Shown here: piece by piece, positions 53,861-64,000 of the stretch | Numbering within the stretch: the first letter of the stretch is position 1 | Layout: the number at the start of each line of letters is the position of its first letter | Assembly (NCBI RefSeq): GCF_020386635.1 | Contig: NZ_CP081942.1 | Span: 3,410,001 to 3,474,000 of the forward strand | Direction of reading: 5' to 3' | Length of the DNA stretch: 64,000 nt | Origin: Pseudomonas sp. MM211 | GTDB taxonomy: Bacteria > Pseudomonadota > Gammaproteobacteria > Pseudomonadales > Pseudomonadaceae | Notes under the pieces: generated by a model | What the model was told of the DNA's origin: nothing | Database searches by the model: none | The model's input: the letters and a program-made list of their open reading frames with translations, nothing else | Translations under genes and position numbers: made by a program

Positions 53861-54351
53861 TCGACGATCTCGGCCTTCTCGATGATCACGTCTTCAGCCG
53901 GAACGTCCTGATGGCCGGATTTCATGGTGGTGGCGACGCCCTTGATGGCTTCGACCACTTCCAGGCCTTCGACCACTTCACCGAACACCGCGTAGCCCCA
54001 GCCCTGTACGGTCTGTGCGCTGTGGTCGAGGAAGGTGTTGTCACCAACGTTGATGAAGAACTGCGCGGACGCCGAGTGTGGCTCCGAGGTGCGAGCCATG
54101 GCCACGGTGCCGATCTTGTTACTCAGACCGTTGTTGGCTTCGTTCTTGATCGTCGCTTTGGTCGGCTTCTGCTTCATGCCCGGTTCGAAACCGCCACCCT
54201 GGATCATGAAGTTGCCGATCACGCGGTGGAACACAGTGCCGTCGTAGTGGCCGCTCTTCACGTATTCCTTGAAGTTGGCGACGGTGGCGGGGGCCTTTTC
54301 TTCGAACAGCTTCAGGGTGATGACGCCGTGGTTGGTGTGCAGCTTGATCAT
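53857..54351 (-). CDS. ppiB: Cytoplasmic peptidyl-prolyl cis-trans isomerase (cyclophilin)
   Basis: This 164-residue cyclophilin lacks a signal peptide. It has [34 protein letters not shown] and [12 protein letters not shown], giving the catalytic Arg, Phe and Gln. The ATG at 54351 gives the conserved MIKLHTNHG start; longer frames are antisense noise of glnS. Confidence 0.95.
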   Translation of the reverse strand: MIKLHTNHGVITLKLFEEKAPATVANFKEYVKSGHYDGTVFHRVIGNFMIQGGGFEPGMKQKPTKATIKNEANNGLSNKIGTVAMARTSEPHSASAQFFINVGDNTFLDHSAQTVQGWGYAVFGEVVEGLEVVEAIKGVATTMKSGHQDVPAEDVIIEKAEIVE

Positions 54352-54531
54352 GTGTTTATCGCTCTGTCGAGAAAATCGCGGGCTGCTCCCGGTTCGGTAT
54401 GGACATTTATGTCGCCCGGAGGTCAGGAGCAGGCACCAAGGCCTGTCAGGGTATTGACAGCTTGGGCTATGATAAGCGCTTTGTTTTAGTCGGCCTACCC
54501 TGTGCCGCAATCCGCACGCGCTAAGGACACC

Positions 54532-56211
54532 ATGAGCAAGCCCACCGTCGAAAAAGCCGCCAACTTCCTGCGTCCCCTCGTTCAGGCTGATCTGGACGCT
54601 GGCAAGCACGCCAAGATCATCACCCGTTTCCCGCCGGAGCCCAACGGCTACCTGCATATCGGCCATGCCAAGTCGATCTGCCTGAACTTCGGCCTGGCCC
54701 AGGAATTCGGTGGCGAGTGCAACCTGCGTTTCGACGACACCAACCCAGCCAAGGAAGATCAGGAATACATCGACGCCATCAAGGCCGACGTCGAGTGGCT
54801 CGGCTTCAAATGGGCCGGCGAGGAGCGTTATGCCTCCAATTACTTCGACCAGTTGCATGACTGGGCCGTCGAGCTGATCAAGGCCGGCAAGGCTTATGTT
54901 GACGACCTGTCGCCGGACGAAGCCCGCGAATACCGTGGCACCCTGAATACGCCCGGCAAGGACAGCCCGTACCGCGAGCGCAGTGTCGAGGAGAACCTCG
55001 ACCTGTTCGCACGCATGAAGGCCGGCGAGTTCCCGGATGGCGCCCGCGCCCTGCGCGCCAAGATCGACATGGCCTCGCGCAACATGAATCTGCGCGACCC
55101 GATCCTCTATCGCATCCGCCACGCCCATCACCACCAGACCGGCGACAAGTGGTGCATCTATCCGAGCTACGACTTCACCCACGGTCAGTCGGATGCCATC
55201 GAAGGCGTGACCCACTCGATCTGCACCCTGGAGTTCGAGGATCATCGCCCGCTGTACGAATGGTTCCTGGCCAATCTGCCAGTGCCGGCGCAGCCGCGTC
55301 AGTACGAATTCGCCCGGCTGAACCTGAACTACACCATCACCAGCAAGCGCAAGCTCAAGCAACTGGTCGACGAGAAACACGTCAACGGCTGGGATGACCC
55401 GCGCATGTCGACCCTGTCCGGCTATCGTCGCCGTGGTTACACGCCGGCTTCGATCCGCACCTTCTGCGATATGATCGGCGTCAACCGCGCCGGCGGACTG
55501 GTGGACATCGGCATGCTCGAGTTCGCCATCCGCGAAGACCTGGACGCCAACGCGTCGCGCGCCATGTGCGTGCTCAAGCCGCTCAAGGTGGTGATCACCA
55601 ATTACCCGGAAGGTAAGGTCGAGAACCTGGAGCTGGCGCGCCATCCCAAGCAGGATATCGGTACCCGCGTGCTGCCGTTCTCCCGCGAGATCTACATCGA
55701 CGCCGGCGACTTCGAAGAAACCCCGCCGGACGGCTTCAAACGCCTGATTCCTGGCGGCGAAGCGCGCCTGCGCGGTAGCTACGTGATTCGCGCCGACGAA
55801 GCGATCAAGGATGCTGCCGGCAATATCGTCGAGCTGCGCTGCTCCTACGACGAAAACACCCTGGGCAAGAACCCGGAAGGCCGCAAGGTCAAGGGCGTGA
55901 TCCACTGGGTTCCGGCAGCCGAGAGCGTCGAGTGCGAAGTACGCCTGTACGACCGCCTGTTCCGTTCCGCCAACCCGGAGAAGGCTGGTGACGATGGCGA
56001 GCAGAGCGGCAGCTTCCTCGACAACATCAACCCGGATTCGCTGGTGGTGCTCAAAGGTTGCCGCGCCGAGCCGTCGCTGGCCCAGGCTGCTGCCGAAGAT
56101 CGCTTCCAGTTCGAGCGCGAAGGCTACTTCTGCCTGGACGCCAGGGATTCCGAGCCGGACGCATTGGTCTTCAATCGTACCGTCACCCTGCGTGACTCCT
56201 GGGGTCAGTAA
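54532..56211 (+). CDS. glnS: Glutamine-tRNA ligase
   Basis: This 559-residue class I synthetase has the HIGH motif variant HIGHAKS ([19 protein letters not shown]), the KMSKS equivalent at [12 protein letters not shown] and a full beta-barrel anticodon domain. ATG at 54532 gives [13 protein letters not shown]. It overlaps cysS by one base, so the two synthetases are co-expressed. Confidence 0.97.
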   Translation: MSKPTVEKAANFLRPLVQADLDAGKHAKIITRFPPEPNGYLHIGHAKSICLNFGLAQEFGGECNLRFDDTNPAKEDQEYIDAIKADVEWLGFKWAGEERYASNYFDQLHDWAVELIKAGKAYVDDLSPDEAREYRGTLNTPGKDSPYRERSVEENLDLFARMKAGEFPDGARALRAKIDMASRNMNLRDPILYRIRHAHHHQTGDKWCIYPSYDFTHGQSDAIEGVTHSICTLEFEDHRPLYEWFLANLPVPAQPRQYEFARLNLNYTITSKRKLKQLVDEKHVNGWDDPRMSTLSGYRRRGYTPASIRTFCDMIGVNRAGGLVDIGMLEFAIREDLDANASRAMCVLKPLKVVITNYPEGKVENLELARHPKQDIGTRVLPFSREIYIDAGDFEETPPDGFKRLIPGGEARLRGSYVIRADEAIKDAAGNIVELRCSYDENTLGKNPEGRKVKGVIHWVPAAESVECEVRLYDRLFRSANPEKAGDDGEQSGSFLDNINPDSLVVLKGCRAEPSLAQAAAEDRFQFEREGYFCLDARDSEPDALVFNRTVTLRDSWGQ

Positions 56212-57596
56212 TGGCGCTTTCCATCTACAACACCCTTAGCAAGAGCAAGGAAGTCTTCAAGCCCTTGGTCGGTAACCAGGTGCGCATGTACGTGTGCGGG
56301 ATGACCGTCTACGACTTCTGCCACCTGGGCCACGGTCGCAGCATGGTCGCCTTCGACGTGGTAACACGCTGGCTGCGCCATAGCGGTTACGACCTGACCT
56401 ATGTGCGCAACATCACCGACATCGACGACAAGATCATCAATCGCGCCAACGAAAACGGCGAGGCCTTTGAGGCGCTCACCGAGCGAATGATCAGTGCGAT
56501 GCACGAAGACGAAGCGCGGCTGAACATCCTCAAGCCTGATCAGGAGCCGCGCGCCACCGATCATATCGCCGGCATGCACGCGATGATCCTGACCCTGATC
56601 GACAAGGGGTACGCCTACGCACCGGGCAACGGCGACGTGTACTACCGTGTCGGCAAGTTCGAAGGTTATGGCAAGCTGTCGCGCCGCCGTGTGGAAGATC
56701 TGCGTATTGGTGCGCGCATCGAGCCCGGCGAATCCAAGCAGGATCCGCTTGATTTCGTTCTTTGGAAGGCAGCCAAGCCGGGCGAGCCGAGCTGGTCATC
56801 GCCTTGGGGCGACGGTCGTCCGGGCTGGCACATCGAGTGCTCGGTGATGTCCACCTGCTGCCTTGGTGAGTCGTTCGACATTCATGGCGGCGGTAACGAC
56901 CTCGAGTTTCCGCACCATGAGAACGAGATTGCCCAGAGCGAGGCTGCCACTGGCAAGCCTTACGCCAACTCCTGGCTGCACTGCGGGATGATCACTATCA
57001 ATGGCGAGAAGATGTCCAAGTCGTTGGGCAACTTCTTCACCATTCGTGAGGTGTTGGAGAAGTATCATCCGGAAGTAGTGCGCTACCTGCTGATCGCCAG
57101 TCACTACCGCAGCCCGATCAACTATTCCGAAGACAACCTGCGCGAGTCCAAGGCGGCCCTGGAGCGCTTCTACAATGCGCTTAAAGGGTTGCCAGAGGCC
57201 GCCCCGGCTGGTGGCGAAAGCTATGTCGAGCGCTTCAGTGCGGCGATGAACGACGATTTCAATACTGCCGGTGCCTGCTCGGTGATGTTCGAATTGGCGC
57301 GTGAGGTCAATCGCCTGCGAGACAGCGACCTGCAAACTTCCGCTGCGCTGGGCGCACGCCTCAAGGAACTGGGAGGCTTGCTCGGTGTGCTACAGCTGGA
57401 GCCGGATGCTTTCCTCAAGGCCGGCGCTGAAGGCAAGGTCGATGCCGCTGAAGTGGAAGCGCTGATCGCCGCACGCTTGCAGGCGCGTGCCGATAAAAAT
57501 TGGGCGGAATCCGACCGCATCCGTGATCAGATCACCGCTCTGGGTGTGGTGCTCGAGGATGGCAAAGGTGGCACCACCTGGCGACTCGCCGAGTAA
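56211..57596 (+). CDS. cysS: Cysteine-tRNA ligase
   Basis: This 461-residue protein has the zinc/HIGH region [41 protein letters not shown] and KMSKSLGNF. All zinc ligands (Cys, Cys, His) are present. It is followed by a strong terminator. Confidence 0.97.
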   Translation: MALSIYNTLSKSKEVFKPLVGNQVRMYVCGMTVYDFCHLGHGRSMVAFDVVTRWLRHSGYDLTYVRNITDIDDKIINRANENGEAFEALTERMISAMHEDEARLNILKPDQEPRATDHIAGMHAMILTLIDKGYAYAPGNGDVYYRVGKFEGYGKLSRRRVEDLRIGARIEPGESKQDPLDFVLWKAAKPGEPSWSSPWGDGRPGWHIECSVMSTCCLGESFDIHGGGNDLEFPHHENEIAQSEAATGKPYANSWLHCGMITINGEKMSKSLGNFFTIREVLEKYHPEVVRYLLIASHYRSPINYSEDNLRESKAALERFYNALKGLPEAAPAGGESYVERFSAAMNDDFNTAGACSVMFELAREVNRLRDSDLQTSAALGARLKELGGLLGVLQLEPDAFLKAGAEGKVDAAEVEALIAARLQARADKNWAESDRIRDQITALGVVLEDGKGGTTWRLAE

Positions 57597-57611
57597 GCGA
57601 GTGTCGCAACG

Positions 57612-57635
57612 AAAAGGCCGCTGATGCGGCCTTTT
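57612..57635 (+). terminator. Rho-independent terminator of glnS-cysS
   Basis: AAAAGGCCGC and GCGGCCTTTT flank a TGAT loop and are followed by CGTTT, just after the cysS stop. Confidence 0.9.
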
Positions 57636-57675
57636 CGTTTCCAGAAGCCTGCATCCAATTCGCTATGGGAAAACC

Positions 57676-59598
57676 ATGCTGACGCGTTACAAACTGCTGC
57701 TTTCCACTACGCTGGCCCGTTATTTTCCGCGTACTGCCGCTTATCTTGAGGCTGAAAAGCATGCTGCGGCTGAACGGCTGAAGGCTGCACCGAAAGCTAA
57801 AAGCAAAGCCACCTCTGCAAAAAAAACTGCAGCTCCAAAACGCGCAGGGAAGGGCGCAAGCTCCGCAACAAAAAAGCCCGTTAGGCGCACGAGCGCCGGT
57901 ATCTACTCGGCTGCAGCGATGAAAATCAGCTCGGCTCAGGAGCAGGCTATGCGTGACACCGTCGCGCGAGCCGTTGCTGTCGGGGTGGTCGGTGCGCCCT
58001 CCGACGAGCAGTGGGCGATGATCCTGGGGCGCGCGCCATTGACGCGCATCTTTGCCGGTGCAGGATCGGGCAAGTCGACGACGCTGGTGCTGCGTGTGGT
58101 CTTCATGCTCTGTCACCTGAACATCGAGCCCGAGCGGTTGACGGTGATTTCCTTTACCAATGCATCCTGCGTCGAGCTGCGCGAGCGGCTGCTCAAGGTG
58201 CTGGGGTTCTGGTCGTCGCCGGTCGACGAGCGGGCGGTACAGCAGTGCGTGCGTACCTTTCACTCCGCCATGGGCGTGCTGGCCCGTCAGGCATTGGGCA
58301 ATCCAGGCTGGTTCGAGCAGCTTGGTGATCGACAGGCCTCGTCCAGCGAGCCCGATAATCCGCTGGCCGGCGGGCGTCTGGGGGCTGCGCAGGGGCGCTT
58401 GCTGAAAGAGGTGTATCAGGCTTGCTACGTCGATGATCCGGCGTTTCGCTCGCAGGTTCACGCCTTGTTGGGTTCGCCAGTGCCGGATGAGCAGAAGCCC
58501 TTGCCCAAAGCGCCAATGCAGCCATTCAGGCTGGCGGGCGAGCTGCATGCTGCACCGTTGTTCGAGGTGTTCTACGGGCAGGCAGGCTTTATCGAAAGCA
58601 TCGGCATTCGCATCGACCAGCTGGCGGTGGTCGCGGTGCCTTGTTCGGATCAGGAGCGCTTTTTTCTCCTCGCCTTGCAGACTTTCTGGCAGGCACTGCA
58701 GCAGCGTCTTGGCGAACAGGGCCTGATGACTTTCAACGGTGCCTTTCAACAACTGACGCAGATGCTCGATGAAGGCGACGGGGGGCTACCCACCGAGTCG
58801 CTGGCGAACTTCTCCCATCTGTTGATCGACGAATTTCAGGATGTCTCACCGCAGATCGTACAGTGGCTGCAGGCCGTGCATCGGCGCCTGGTCGGCGCTT
58901 CGATGGCGGTGAGCCTGATGGCCATCGGGGATGACTGGCAGTCGATCTATGGTTGGCGCGGCAGTTCGCCGGAGTTGTTCATGACCTTCGACCGGCACTT
59001 CCCGAGCAAAGGCAAGGGCAAGAGTGCGGTGCTGATGCTGCAGGCGAATTACCGCTCGATCGAGCCGGTGATCCGCGACGCCGAGTCGATTCTGCGCGAG
59101 GTCGCCTTCAAGCAGGATAAGACCACCGAAGCGATCAGGAGCGCGCCGCCCGGCGGGCATGGCGTACAGCTGGTGACGCCATTCGACCTGGCCCGGCAGA
59201 TGCCCGATCTGTTGAAGGAAATTGCCGCCCAGTGTGAGTACGCTAGCTCCATCGATTCCAAGGAGCGTACTGCGGTGCTGCTGCTGGGGCGGCGTAACGA
59301 GACGCTAAAGGATCTGCAGGCCGGGCTCGATCGCAAGCTCCCGGTAAAGGCTTACACCATCCATCGTGCGAAGGGCCTGCAGGCCGAAGTGGCAATCATC
59401 ATCGACGACTGCCTGCCGCCCACGCCTCATCCGCTGCGCAACGCGCTGTACGCGTACTGCGGTTTCTTCGCCAACAGCTACGATCAGGCAATGGCCGACG
59501 AAAGCCTGCGTCTTGGCTACGTGGCGGTGACCCGCGGCGTGAGCCGGGTGCTGTGGTTCGTGCGCAAGCCTCAGGGGGCGACGAGCACACTGAAATAA
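57676..59598 (+). CDS. UvrD/Rep-type superfamily 1 DNA helicase with basic N-terminal tail
   Basis: This 640-residue protein has Walker A FAGAGSGKSTT, motif Ia VISFTNASCVELRERL, Walker B LLIDEFQDVSP, motif III GDDWQSIYGWRGSS, motif IV LQANYRS, motif V TIHRAKGLQAEVAII and motif VI GYVAVTRGVSRVLW. It is closest to DNA helicase IV (HelD)-type enzymes. Residues about 37-75 form a Lys/Ala/Pro-rich, histone H1-like stretch before the helicase core, an added nucleic-acid-binding tail. It is monocistronic and ends at a shared terminator. Confidence 0.9.
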   Translation: MLTRYKLLLSTTLARYFPRTAAYLEAEKHAAAERLKAAPKAKSKATSAKKTAAPKRAGKGASSATKKPVRRTSAGIYSAAAMKISSAQEQAMRDTVARAVAVGVVGAPSDEQWAMILGRAPLTRIFAGAGSGKSTTLVLRVVFMLCHLNIEPERLTVISFTNASCVELRERLLKVLGFWSSPVDERAVQQCVRTFHSAMGVLARQALGNPGWFEQLGDRQASSSEPDNPLAGGRLGAAQGRLLKEVYQACYVDDPAFRSQVHALLGSPVPDEQKPLPKAPMQPFRLAGELHAAPLFEVFYGQAGFIESIGIRIDQLAVVAVPCSDQERFFLLALQTFWQALQQRLGEQGLMTFNGAFQQLTQMLDEGDGGLPTESLANFSHLLIDEFQDVSPQIVQWLQAVHRRLVGASMAVSLMAIGDDWQSIYGWRGSSPELFMTFDRHFPSKGKGKSAVLMLQANYRSIEPVIRDAESILREVAFKQDKTTEAIRSAPPGGHGVQLVTPFDLARQMPDLLKEIAAQCEYASSIDSKERTAVLLLGRRNETLKDLQAGLDRKLPVKAYTIHRAKGLQAEVAIIIDDCLPPTPHPLRNALYAYCGFFANSYDQAMADESLRLGYVAVTRGVSRVLWFVRKPQGATSTLK

Positions 59599-59624
59599 AA
59601 ACGGCGCCTCGAAGGCGCCGTTTT
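59598..59624. terminator. Bidirectional terminator between the helicase gene and folD
   Basis: AAAACGGCGCC and GGCGCCGTTTT form an 11-bp stem with A-tract and T-tract on either side, placed between convergent genes. Confidence 0.9.
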
Positions 59625-59642
59625 CATTACTGCGAACTGCCA

Positions 59643-60497
59643 TCAGGCGTGCAGATGTTCCGCTGCGTGCAGGGTGTTTTCCAGCAGGCAGGCGCGGGTC
59701 ATCGGGCCTACGCCGCCTGGCACCGGGGTAATCCAGCCGGCGCGGGGCAGGGCGGTTTCGTACACCACGTCGCCAATCAGCTTGCCGTCCGTCTGACGGT
59801 TGATGCCCACGTCGATGACGATGGCGCCTTCCTTGATCCATTCACCTTTAACCAAGCCGGGTTTACCGGCCGCCACCACGACGATATCTGCCTGGGCCAC
59901 ATGGCCGGGCAAATCCTTGGTGAAGCGGTGCGTGACAGTCACGGTGCAACCGCCCAGCAGCAGCTCCATGGCCATTGGCCGGCCAACGATATTCGAGGCG
60001 CCTACCACCACGGCATGCATGCCATAGAGATCCTGCCCGGTACTCGCCAGCAGGGTCATGATGCCCTTGGGGGTGCAGGGGCGTAGCAGCGGCATGCGCT
60101 GAGCCAGGCGACCGATGTTGTAAGGATGGAAGCCGTCCACATCCTTGTCCGGGCGGATGCGCTCGAGCAGCAAGGAGGAGTCGAGGTGTGCCGGCAGCGG
60201 CAGCTGAACCAGGATGCCGTCGATGCTGGTGTCTTCATTCAAGGAGTCGATCAGGGCCAGCAGTTCGTCCTGGCTGGTTTCAGCGCTCAGGTCGTAAGCG
60301 CGGGAAACGAAGCCGACTTCCTCGCAGTCCTTGCGCTTGTGCGCGACATAAACCTCAGAGGCGGGATCGCTGCCGACCAGAATCACTGCCAGGCCGGGTG
60401 CGCGCAGTCCTTGCTGGCGTCTGTCGGCGACGCGCTGGGCGATCTGCTGGCGGATATTGGCGGCAATCGCTTTGCCATCTATCAGTTGTGCGGTCAT
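59643..60497 (-). CDS. folD: Bifunctional methylenetetrahydrofolate dehydrogenase/cyclohydrolase
   Basis: This 284-residue protein has [23 protein letters not shown] with the catalytic Lys, [12 protein letters not shown] and the NADP-site [14 protein letters not shown]. It interconverts methylene-, methenyl- and formyl-tetrahydrofolate. Its position next to the tRNA cluster and tig is the usual Pseudomonas order. Confidence 0.97.
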   Translation of the reverse strand: MTAQLIDGKAIAANIRQQIAQRVADRRQQGLRAPGLAVILVGSDPASEVYVAHKRKDCEEVGFVSRAYDLSAETSQDELLALIDSLNEDTSIDGILVQLPLPAHLDSSLLLERIRPDKDVDGFHPYNIGRLAQRMPLLRPCTPKGIMTLLASTGQDLYGMHAVVVGASNIVGRPMAMELLLGGCTVTVTHRFTKDLPGHVAQADIVVVAAGKPGLVKGEWIKEGAIVIDVGINRQTDGKLIGDVVYETALPRAGWITPVPGGVGPMTRACLLENTLHAAEHLHA

Positions 60498-60628
60498 TGC
60501 GCTTGGTTAACCATCGAAAGGGAGAAAAAAGGACGCGCATTCTCGCATGGCATTAAGGAGGGGCAAAGGCGCCAGAGAGTAGATTTGGTGTAACTCCTTT
60601 ATCTAACTGAATTTTTTAGATTTGGGTG

Positions 60629-60655
60629 TTGACGACCTAGGGGGCGCTCTATAAG
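60629..60655 (+). promoter_or_regulatory. Promoter of the tRNA cluster
   Basis: TTGACG and TATAAG are separated by 15 bp and followed by a GC-rich ATGCGC discriminator, as expected for a stringently controlled stable-RNA promoter. It is about 110 bp upstream of tRNA-Arg. The rest of 60498-60763 holds nothing else recognised. Confidence 0.6.
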
Positions 60656-60763
60656 ATGCGCACCACTTGGCGAGCACAGCAAGTGACAGGGTAAAGCGGC
60701 AAAGGCAGCAACGAAAGTAGTCGCTCTAGTCGAAGCTTGAAGTCTGCTCTGGTGGATGGATAA

Positions 60764-60840
60764 GTGCCCGTAGCTCAGCTGGATAGAGCATCCGCCTTCT
60801 AAGCGGATGGTCGCAGGTTCGAGTCCTGCCGGGTGCGCCA
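60764..60840 (+). tRNA. tRNA-Arg (anticodon TCT)
   Basis: A 77-nt cloverleaf with acceptor GTGCCCG/CGGGTGC, D-arm AGCTCAGCTGGATAGAGC, anticodon loop CTTCTAA, T-loop GGTTCGAGTCC and an encoded CCA. It reads AGA codons. Confidence 0.97.
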
Positions 60841-60878
60841 CTAGGTGAGTCGGCACAAGTAAGCAGTAAAGCAATATG

Positions 60879-60954
60879 GTGGGCGTAGCTCAGTTGGTAG
60901 AGCACAGGATTGTGGCTCCTGGTGTCGAGGGTTCGATCCCCTTCGTCCACCCCA
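60879..60954 (+). tRNA. tRNA-His (anticodon GTG)
   Basis: A 76-nt cloverleaf with acceptor GTGGGCG/CGTCCAC, D-arm AGCTCAGTTGGTAGAGC, anticodon loop ATTGTGGC, T-loop GGTTCGATCC and encoded CCA. A G at 60878 can serve as the extra G-1 that pairs with the discriminator C, as required for tRNA-His. Confidence 0.97.
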
Positions 60955-60966
60955 TATTCTGAAAGC

Positions 60967-60991
60967 GCCAGGCCTTAAAGCCTGGCGTTTT
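60967..60991 (+). terminator. Rho-independent terminator after tRNA-His
   Basis: GCCAGGC and GCCTGGC enclose a CTTAAA loop and are followed by GTTTTTG. It separates the Arg-His pair from tRNA-Leu. Confidence 0.85.
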
Positions 60992-61015
60992 TGTTTGTAG
61001 AAAATGTATTACCAC

Positions 61016-61100
61016 GCGGACGTGGTGGAATTGGTAGACACACTGGATTTAGGTTCCAGCGCCGCAAGGTGTGAGAGTTCGAGTCTCTCCGTCCGCACCA
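61016..61100 (+). tRNA. tRNA-Leu (anticodon TAG)
   Basis: An 85-nt class II tRNA with acceptor GCGGACG/CGTCCGC, anticodon stem-loop CTGGATTTAGGTTCCAG, a long variable arm (CGCCGCAAGGTG) and encoded CCA. Confidence 0.97.
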
Positions 61101-61226
61101 TCTTTAGCGCCCCTCCCGTTTGCCACCTGCATCTAGGGTGACTTCTGCAACACCTCCCTCTAGAATGCATGCCCTTAAATGGGGTCGGTAAACGGCCGGC
61201 ATACGTCTGTGCAACGAGGAATATCC

Positions 61227-62537
61227 ATGCAAGTTTCTGTTGAAAGCACTTCCGCTCTCGAGCGCCGCATGAGCATTACTGTGCCGGCCGAGCGTATCGA
61301 GACTCAGGTCAACAAGCGTCTGCAGCAGACTGCACAGAAGGCCAAGATCCCTGGTTTCCGTCCTGGCAAAGTGCCAATGAGCGTGATTCGTCAGCGTTTT
61401 GAGGCCGATGCACGTCAGGAAGCCGTAGGCGACGTGATTCAGTCCTCCTTCTATGAGGCGATTGCCGAGCAGAAGCTTGCACCTGCCGGTCAGCCTTCGG
61501 TCGAGCCGAAAGTGCTGGAGAAAGGTAAGGATCTGGAGTTCATCGCTACCTTCGAAGTGTTCCCGGAAATCACCATCGGTGGTCTTGACGGCATCGCTAT
61601 CGAGCGTCAGCAGGCCGAAGTGGCCGACACTGATGTCGATAACATGCTGGATATCCTGCGCAAGCAGAACACACGTTTCGAAGCCGTCGAGCGTGCTGCC
61701 GAGAAAGACGATCAGCTGAACATCGACTTCGTCGGCAAGATCGACGGTGAAGCCTTCGCTGGCGGTTCCGCTACCGGTACTCAGCTGGTTCTGGGCTCCG
61801 GCCGTATGATCCCTGGCTTCGAAGACGCCCTGGTCGGCGCCAAGGCTGGTGAGGAGCGCGTGATCAATCCGACCTTCCCCGAGGACTATCAGAACCTCGA
61901 CCTGGCCGGCAAGACCGCCGAATTCACCGTCAAGGTGAACAGCGTCTCCGCTCCGCAACTGCCAGAGCTGAACGATGAGTTCTTCACTCTGTTCGGTATC
62001 AAGGAAGGCGGTCTGGAAGGCTTCCGCACCGAAGTTCGCAAGAACATGGAGCGTGAGCTGCGCCAAGCCATCAAGTCCAAGATCAAGAACCAGGTAATGG
62101 ATGGCCTGTTGGCATCGAATCCGGTCGAAGTGCCTAAGGCGCTGATCGCCAGTGAAGTCAACAATCTGCGTGTGCAGGCTGTTCAGCAGTTCGGTGGCAA
62201 CATCAAGCCTGACCAGCTGCCGGCTGAACTGTTCGAAGAGCAAGCCAAGCGCCGCGTTTCTCTCGGCCTGATCGTTGCCGAAGTGGTCAAGCAGTTCGAA
62301 CTGAAGCCTGACGATGCTCGCGTCCGTGAATTGATCCAGGAAATGGCTTCGGCCTACCAGGAGCCGGAGCAGGTCGTGGCGTGGTACTACAAGAACGACC
62401 AGCAGATGAACGAGGTTCGTTCGGTTGTACTGGAAGAGCAAGTTGTAGATACTGTTTTGCAGAAGGCTAACGTGACTGACAAGTCAGTCTCTTACGAAGA
62501 AGCAGTCAAGCCGGTAGAAGCTCCGCAAGCCGCCTGA
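61227..62537 (+). CDS. tig: Trigger factor (ribosome-associated chaperone and PPIase)
   Basis: This 436-residue protein has the ribosome-binding loop [12 protein letters not shown], an FKBP-type PPIase domain ([19 protein letters not shown] region, [16 protein letters not shown]) and a C-terminal helical chaperone domain. ATG at 61227 follows a GAGGAA site. It heads the conserved tig-clpP-clpX block. Confidence 0.97.
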   Translation: MQVSVESTSALERRMSITVPAERIETQVNKRLQQTAQKAKIPGFRPGKVPMSVIRQRFEADARQEAVGDVIQSSFYEAIAEQKLAPAGQPSVEPKVLEKGKDLEFIATFEVFPEITIGGLDGIAIERQQAEVADTDVDNMLDILRKQNTRFEAVERAAEKDDQLNIDFVGKIDGEAFAGGSATGTQLVLGSGRMIPGFEDALVGAKAGEERVINPTFPEDYQNLDLAGKTAEFTVKVNSVSAPQLPELNDEFFTLFGIKEGGLEGFRTEVRKNMERELRQAIKSKIKNQVMDGLLASNPVEVPKALIASEVNNLRVQAVQQFGGNIKPDQLPAELFEEQAKRRVSLGLIVAEVVKQFELKPDDARVRELIQEMASAYQEPEQVVAWYYKNDQQMNEVRSVVLEEQVVDTVLQKANVTDKSVSYEEAVKPVEAPQAA

Positions 62538-62561
62538 TCGTCTCTGCGCTAAGACGTACAC

Positions 62562-62589
62562 CATAAGCCAGCCTTCGCGCTGGCTTATG
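62562..62589 (+). terminator. Hairpin between tig and clpP
   Basis: CATAAGCCAGC and GCTGGCTTATG form an 11-bp stem with a CTTCGC loop. The T-tract is poor, so it may attenuate rather than stop transcription into clpP. Confidence 0.7.
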
Positions 62590-62628
62590 CGTATTCAAGA
62601 CATAACTATTTGGGAGTGACTGCAGAGC

Positions 62629-63264
<636 letters not shown>

Positions 63265-63306
63265 AATAAGCAGCTCTAAATAGGCGTGGTCGGTTGTATC
63301 GATCAC

Positions 63307-63330
63307 TTGCGGGCTTGAAAAAGCCCGCAA
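63307..63330 (+). terminator. Hairpin between clpP and clpX
   Basis: TTGCGGGCTT and AAGCCCGCAA pair around a short GAAA loop, without a strong T-tract. Partial read-through to clpX is expected. Confidence 0.65.
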
Positions 63331-63376
63331 TAGCCTTCATCTTCTGTTGTAAGCCTATCGGATTTGGATCGAACGA

Positions 63377-64000
63377 ATGACTGACACCCGCAACGGCGAG
63401 GACAACGGCAAGCTGCTCTATTGCTCCTTCTGCGGCAAAAGCCAGCATGAAGTGCGCAAATTGATTGCCGGGCCCTCGGTCTTTATCTGCGACGAGTGCG
63501 TCGACCTGTGCAACGACATCATCCGCGAGGAGGTTCAGGAAGCCCAGGCCGAGAGCAGTGCGCACAAGCTGCCGGCTCCCAAGGAGATCAGCTCGATCCT
63601 CGATCAGTACGTGATCGGTCAGGAGCGGGCCAAGAAGATCCTGGCGGTCGCGGTCTACAACCACTACAAGCGCCTCAATCAGCGCGAGAAGAAGGATGAC
63701 GTTGAGCTTGGTAAGAGCAACATTCTGCTCCTCGGCCCGACAGGCTCTGGTAAGACGCTGCTGGCTGAAACGCTAGCGCGGCTGCTGAACGTTCCATTCA
63801 CCATCGCCGATGCCACCACCCTGACCGAAGCCGGTTATGTGGGTGAAGACGTCGAGAACATCATTCAGAAGCTGCTGCAGAAGTGCGATTACGATGTCGA
63901 GAAGGCCCAGATGGGTATCGTCTACATCGATGAAATCGACAAGATTTCCCGTAAGTCCGACAATCCGTCGATTACCCGTGACGTTTCGGGTGAGGGCGTG
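63377..64000 (+). CDS. clpX: ATP-dependent Clp protease ATPase subunit, C-terminus cut by window edge
   Basis: 208 codons are present. They include the N-terminal zinc domain (YCSFCGKS and ICDECVDLC), the AAA+ Walker [26 protein letters not shown] and Walker [12 protein letters not shown]. The protein unfolds substrates for ClpP. The frame is open at the right edge. Confidence 0.97.
   Translation, partial: MTDTRNGEDNGKLLYCSFCGKSQHEVRKLIAGPSVFICDECVDLCNDIIREEVQEAQAESSAHKLPAPKEISSILDQYVIGQERAKKILAVAVYNHYKRLNQREKKDDVELGKSNILLLGPTGSGKTLLAETLARLLNVPFTIADATTLTEAGYVGEDVENIIQKLLQKCDYDVEKAQMGIVYIDEIDKISRKSDNPSITRDVSGEGV

Noticed and set aside
60764..61100. tRNA cluster as an integration site for a mobile element
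   Set aside because: No integrase gene, direct repeat of a tRNA 3' end or composition shift is seen next to the tRNAs.
61104..62441. A 445-codon minus-strand frame over tig
   Set aside because: Antisense of trigger factor; no domain and no ribosome site.

Overview
The window is about 64 kb of high-GC gammaproteobacterial chromosome that looks like Pseudomonas. The right end carries the conserved order lpxH-ppiB (minus), glnS-cysS (plus), folD (minus), tRNA-Arg/His/Leu, tig, clpP, clpX. MiaE, BenE, a CadR/CadA pair and REP-type palindromes built on GTAGGAGCCCGC also fit that genus. No integrase, transposase, plasmid or phage gene and no CRISPR array was seen.

Region 1 (about 1-18.5 kb) is an organosulfur-scavenging locus, mostly on the minus strand. 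It has two NtaA/SnaA/DszA-type flavin monooxygenases, a sulfonate-type ABC importer with its genes scattered (binding protein at 1.2 kb, ATPase and permease at 13.4-15 kb), a complete dipeptide/opine-type ABC importer, a large TonB-dependent receptor, a class II aldolase, a D-2-hydroxyacid dehydrogenase, an acyl-CoA-dehydrogenase-like flavoprotein and a LysR regulator. A 33-bp element with two mismatches lies upstream of both main minus-strand units, about 15.6 kb apart, and is the best candidate for a shared operator. No flavin reductase for the monooxygenases is visible. A truncated DJ-1/PfpI gene and two small translated-looking ORFs also lie here.

Region 2 (19.7-22.4 kb) is a thiosulfate/sulfane-sulfur unit: an exported triple-rhodanese protein, a YeeE/YedE (TsuA-type) transporter and a small Cys-containing membrane protein.

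Region 3 (22.6-30.1 kb) is the most unusual part. A GntR/HutC regulator heads a tightly packed operon encoding an AprA-like flavoprotein, an AprB-like 2x[4Fe-4S] ferredoxin, a TauA-type binding protein with what looks like a fused C-terminal NosL-like domain, its permease and ATPase, a HEAT-repeat protein and a DUF971 protein. I know of no assigned function for this set.

Region 4 (30.2-36 kb) is metal-responsive. Zinc-independent ribosomal protein paralogues L36 and L31B (minus) face a cobalamin riboswitch (plus) that precedes a FecBCD-type ABC importer, a pseudoazurin-like cupredoxin and an MFS transporter. Two Zur-box-like palindromes lie in the divergent intergenic region.

Region 5 (36-53 kb) holds miscellaneous accessory and housekeeping genes: a low-GC DUF5677-like gene, MscS, a quinone-reductase-like enzyme, a BASS transporter, a DapF paralogue with an altered catalytic Cys, BenE, LysE, MarR, an aminotransferase, a GST, CadA/CadR, a glutaredoxin-like protein, a universal stress protein, a tandem DUF305 protein and MiaE. 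Region 6 (53-64 kb) is core genome. It ends inside clpX at the right edge; the left edge cuts the first monooxygenase gene.
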